In this document: positions 9,145-11,302 of the stretch, one piece after another
How positions within the stretch are numbered: position 1 is the stretch's first letter
How the letters are laid out: every line of letters begins with the position of its first letter
DNA from: Haplosporangium gracile
Taxonomy: Eukaryota > Mortierellomycota > Mortierellomycetes > Mortierellales > Mortierellaceae
NCBI GenBank assembly: GCA_015499985.1
Contig: JAAAUF010000898.1
Span: 5,335 to 16,636 of the forward strand
Direction of reading: 5' to 3'
DNA: 11,302 nucleotides
The notes under the pieces: generated by a model
The model's database searches: none
What the model was told of the DNA's origin: nothing
The model's input: only the letters and a program-made list of their open reading frames with translations
Translations under genes and position numbers: made by a program

Positions 9145-9390
9145 ATGAAGAGGAAGAGAAATGAAAAAAGGAAGAACAAGGAGAGGGATGAAAAGAAAGG
9201 AAGAAAAAAGAACGCGAAGGTTGAGGCAAGATGTAATAATTAAGGCGATGAAGAAAAGGAGTAGGAGTGTGGCAAAGAAAAGAAAAGAGGATTGTGGCAG
9301 AGGAAAAAGTGTCGAAGTGATGGCAAAGGCAAAAAGGGCGTGGGAGCGTGGCAATGGAGTGGGATGGTGGTCAAGAAAAAGATGAGGCGC
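9145..9390 (+). repeat. Purine-rich tract
   Basis: The + strand is dominated by A and G (GAAGAGG, GGAAGAAAAAAG, GGCAAAGGCAAAAAGG). It recurrently uses words such as TGGCAAAG, GGCGATGAAG and GGGAGCGT. Open frames here translate to K/R/E-rich low-complexity sequence and are not counted as genes. Confidence 0.7.
9242..9259 (+). repeat. Left copy of 18-bp inverted repeat
   Basis: AAGGCGATGAAGAAAAGG; its exact reverse complement occurs at 9526-9543. Confidence 0.85.
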
Positions 9391-9525
9391 GTGAGACCAT
9401 TAAGCAAAAAAGTCTATTATTTTCTTTGCGTCATGTGATGCCTAATGATGATATTTCATGATGCCATCACTCCCATGCCCAATTTTTTGCCTTCTTTTAC
9501 TATTCCTTTCTTTACTACGCTCCCG

Positions 9526-9543
9526 CCTTTTCTTCATCGCCTT
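9526..9543 (-). repeat. Right copy of 18-bp inverted repeat
   Basis: CCTTTTCTTCATCGCCTT on +, the reverse complement of 9242-9259, with 266 bases between the copies. Confidence 0.85.
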
Positions 9544-9570
9544 TGCCACCATTCCCACACCTCCCATTCT

Positions 9571-9641
9571 GAAGCTGTGAACCCAGCCCCTCTGGAGAAT
9601 GTGACTGCGTCACACTCCAAAGGGGATGGGTTCACAGCTTC
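9571..9641. mobile_element. 71-bp foldback (MITE-like) insertion with direct repeats
   Basis: GAAGCTGTGAACCCA (9571-9585) is the exact reverse complement of 9627-9641. Inside, GCCCCTCTGGAG pairs with CTCCAAAGGGGA with two mismatches, and TGTGAC TGC GTCACA closes the hairpin, so almost the whole element folds on itself. It is flanked by CTCCCATTCT at 9561-9570 and 9641-9650. The first base of the right copy is shared with the terminal repeat, so the target duplication is 9 or 10 bp. Direct repeats plus terminal inverted repeats are the hallmark of a non-autonomous DNA transposon insertion. A 9-10 bp duplication fits Mutator-like (MULE) elements best, but this is inferred. It is far too short to encode anything. 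Confidence 0.65.
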
Positions 9642-10147
9642 TCCCATTCTTTTCCTTTGCCATCATTCTCACGCCTTCATCGCCTTCGCCACCACTTCCT
9701 CTTTTTCATCCCTCGCCTACTTTTTTCTTTTTTTCCTCTTTTTTTCTTTTCATTCTGCCTTCTTTACAGCCCTTGCCGTCTCTCTTTCATTTTTCAGTTT
9801 ATTCAACACCATGAACGACAACCATCTCACCCTGTTATGTCTTGTTGATGGTCTACCCTCGTTCAGGGCATTCGAGATCGAGGTCTCTGCGGCACGTACT
9901 ATTGCTCACCTCAAGAACCTAATTAAGACGAAACAAACACCCGCGTTCGACGACATCACTGTGGACCAGCTCACCCTTTGGCGTGTCTCCGTCGCAATCA
10001 CGGACGACGACGACGGCAAGACCCCTATCTTGCTTGACAACCTGCCTGTGAAAAAAGAACTGAGAGTGACTAGCAAGCTCTTCATGGTCTTTGACGCTGA
10101 TTTGCCAGAGGACACAATTCACGTCATTGTCCAGCGACCCCCACCAG

Positions 10148-10259
10148 GTAATGCCGACGTGCTCTTTTAATTATTTCTTGCACATGAACACCCCAGCATA
10201 TTGTTATGGTATTGTAGTATCCTCTCGTGTTATTTACAATTTTCTTTTTCTTCTTGTAG
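10148..10259 (+). other. Intron 1 of Crinkler gene
   Basis: Starts GTAATG and ends TTCTTGTAG (112 bases). It separates the header exon from a 30-base linker exon, and phase 1 is kept on both sides. Confidence 0.7.
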
Positions 10260-10289
10260 CTGCTAAAAGAGAGCGCGAGGATGATGCAG

Positions 10290-10430
10290 GTGAGTATCTC
10301 GTGTTTTGGCTGATTAGATAACCATCTTCAGGCGATCTCCCACTGTTTTCATGCAATCGTTCGAGGACATTGTACAAGTTGCTAATGTTCTTGGTTGTGC
10401 CCTTTTCTTGCACGCTGCTTTTTTTACTAG
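10290..10430 (+). other. Intron 2 of Crinkler gene, with internal alternative acceptor
   Basis: GTGAGT donor, TGCTAATG branch point and TTTTTTTACTAG acceptor (141 bases). A second good acceptor (CATCTTCAG) at 10331 would keep 10332-10430, exactly 99 bases, in frame and without a stop. Confidence 0.55.
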
Positions 10431-11302
10431 GGCTCTCTTCCGAGAGCAAGAGACATCGTCCATACACACTGATGGATGCGATTGAGAAGGCTGATCTTAC
10501 AGAAAAGGCCGTGGTGGATAACCGATTTGACCTCACTTGTCTAGACAACAAAGAAAGAGTCTCGCTGCTTGACTTCCTTGGTGAGGAGATTGGCAGATCG
10601 GACACTTTTGACTCGTTGTCTAGCACTGCCCGCGAGTTACAAGGCGCCGACATGGAAAGCATGGACAAGTTATCGACTCCTCACGGCACCAAACTTCCTG
10701 TCGTCAACACAAAGGAACTCTATGTCAGAAAGGCCTACAAAGATCTTCACTAAACAATCATCGACACGTTCGATAATGATCGAAACGCGGCTCAAAAGCA
10801 TGTCGTTGTTACGGGTACATCTGGGATCGGTAAGCCTTCCTAGTGTACTTTGCCATCCGCCTTCTTGCCGAGAGCGACGACAACGAGCCTCCAATCATCA
10901 TCTTCCACACCAAACGGAGCGCGAAATGCTACGTCTTTGGAGGGCGCTCCACTGTCCGATCCGGGAATATCGAGGCCTTTGAACCCTTTCTCAGTCTCCC
11001 CGACACCTGATATCTTGTAGACAGCTCTCCTGACCCAGTACTCGGTGAAGCCAAGACCGTCATTTCAGCTTCGCCAAAGACCCTATTTTCTGAGGCCCAC
11101 CAATATAAGGACGCCGACAAAAGGGTAGCATGGCGTTACTACATGGCTCCATGGGATCTGGAAGAGCTGAAGAAGTGCAGGACCAGTGTTGCAGGCTTCA
11201 AAGTGGTTCTTTTGGAAGCCATTGAAGAACTCTACTCAAAGATAGGTGGTGTGCCGAGATATGTCCTAGAAAGACCGATGCAGGTATGTTATAGGCCCAA
11301 AC

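Larger units (their letters stand above)
9440..9800 (+). repeat. Pyrimidine-rich tract upstream of Crinkler gene
   Basis: The + strand is C/T-dominated (TTTTCTTC, CCTTCATCGCC, TTTGCCACC) and mirrors the vocabulary of the purine tract on its left. It would form the promoter and leader of the Crinkler-type gene. A frame in register with that gene is open back to 9445, but its translation is F/S/P-rich low complexity, so the ATG at 9811 is preferred. A 71-bp foldback interrupts the tract. Confidence 0.65.
9811..11302 (+). pseudogene. Crinkler (CRN)-family gene, interrupted
   Basis: Exon 1 (9811-10147) encodes a complete fungal CRN header of about 112 residues: LTLLCLVDG (6-14, the LFLAK-like region), AFDDITVDQLTLWRVSVA (45-62) and VFDADLPEDTIHVIVQRPPP (93-112). 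Exon 2 is 10260-10289, a short K/R/E/D linker. The best third exon starts at 10431 and continues in phase to a TAA at 10751-10753, so the readable product is 229 aa. Homologous-looking sequence goes on: TFDNDRNAAQKHVVVTGTSG with a Walker A GTSGIGK at about 10814-10834. The frame then shifts directly after the lysine (TAG at 10841 in the old frame). It continues in the new frame with YFAIRLLAESDDNEPP to a TGA at 11008, then to a CAG/GTATGT donor at 11283/11284. CRN headers are linked to secretion or translocation, and the second domain is a P-loop NTPase. Function here is unproven; pseudogene is likeliest. Confidence 0.8.

Noticed and set aside
9161..9385. Lys/Arg-rich small protein
   Set aside because: A by-product of the purine-rich tract; low complexity, with no start context or homology signal.
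10830..10843. GTAAGC...CTAG at the Walker A break read as an intron
   Set aside because: Only 14 bases, far below any spliceable length; a frameshift is more likely.
10751..11010. RIP-type mutation as the cause of the Crinkler stops
   Set aside because: Two stops and one indel are too few to show a mutation bias, and RIP is not established in this type of fungus.
1..11302. CRISPR array or bacterial-type operon
   Set aside because: There are no regularly spaced repeats, and every gene has spliceosomal introns and AATAAA signals.

Overview
This is a nuclear fragment of an intron-rich fungus. Most genes have several short GT..AG introns (51-190 bases), with CTGAC or CTAAT-type branch points and AATAAA signals shortly after stops. 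The gene content (an MFSD1-like transporter, RSA3, RPL35, SEC22 and a fungal Crinkler-type gene) suggests an early-diverging filamentous fungus, most likely Mortierellomycota. That placement is inferred from protein style, not from a search.

Layout. 1-125 (-): 5' end of a gene for a secreted protein, running off the left edge. 612-3140 (-): five-exon MFSD1-like major facilitator transporter with a vacuole/lysosome-type dileucine motif and a histidine-rich tail. 3355-4533 (-): RSA3, a 60S ribosome-assembly factor, modelled with six exons including an 11-base microexon. 5476-6343 (+): RPL35 (uL29); everything but the initiator Met is clear, and the Met probably sits alone on a distant first exon. 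RSA3 and RPL35 are head to head. 6907-8524 (+): complete six-exon SEC22 R-SNARE, 217 aa. 8665-8948 (+): unrecognised spliced coding fragment. 9145-9800: a purine-rich tract followed by a pyrimidine-rich tract, sharing inverted words. It contains a 71-bp foldback element flanked by a short direct repeat, which looks like a minute MITE. 9811 to the right edge (+): Crinkler-type gene with an intact N-terminal header, then an in-frame stop, a frameshift directly after the Walker A lysine and a second stop. It is either a pseudogene or a header-only protein.

The left 8.5 kb is housekeeping: ribosome synthesis, ER-Golgi fusion and organelle transport. The right 2.7 kb looks like dynamic accessory sequence, with a gene fragment, a foldback insertion, skewed tracts and a decayed effector-family gene. 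I found no CRISPR array, rRNA or convincing tRNA. The most notable items are the foldback insertion upstream of the Crinkler gene, the triple-broken Crinkler with a possible membrane-helix splice form, the orphan spliced fragment, the RSA3 microexon, and an overlapping pair of candidate start codons for RSA3 and RPL35.
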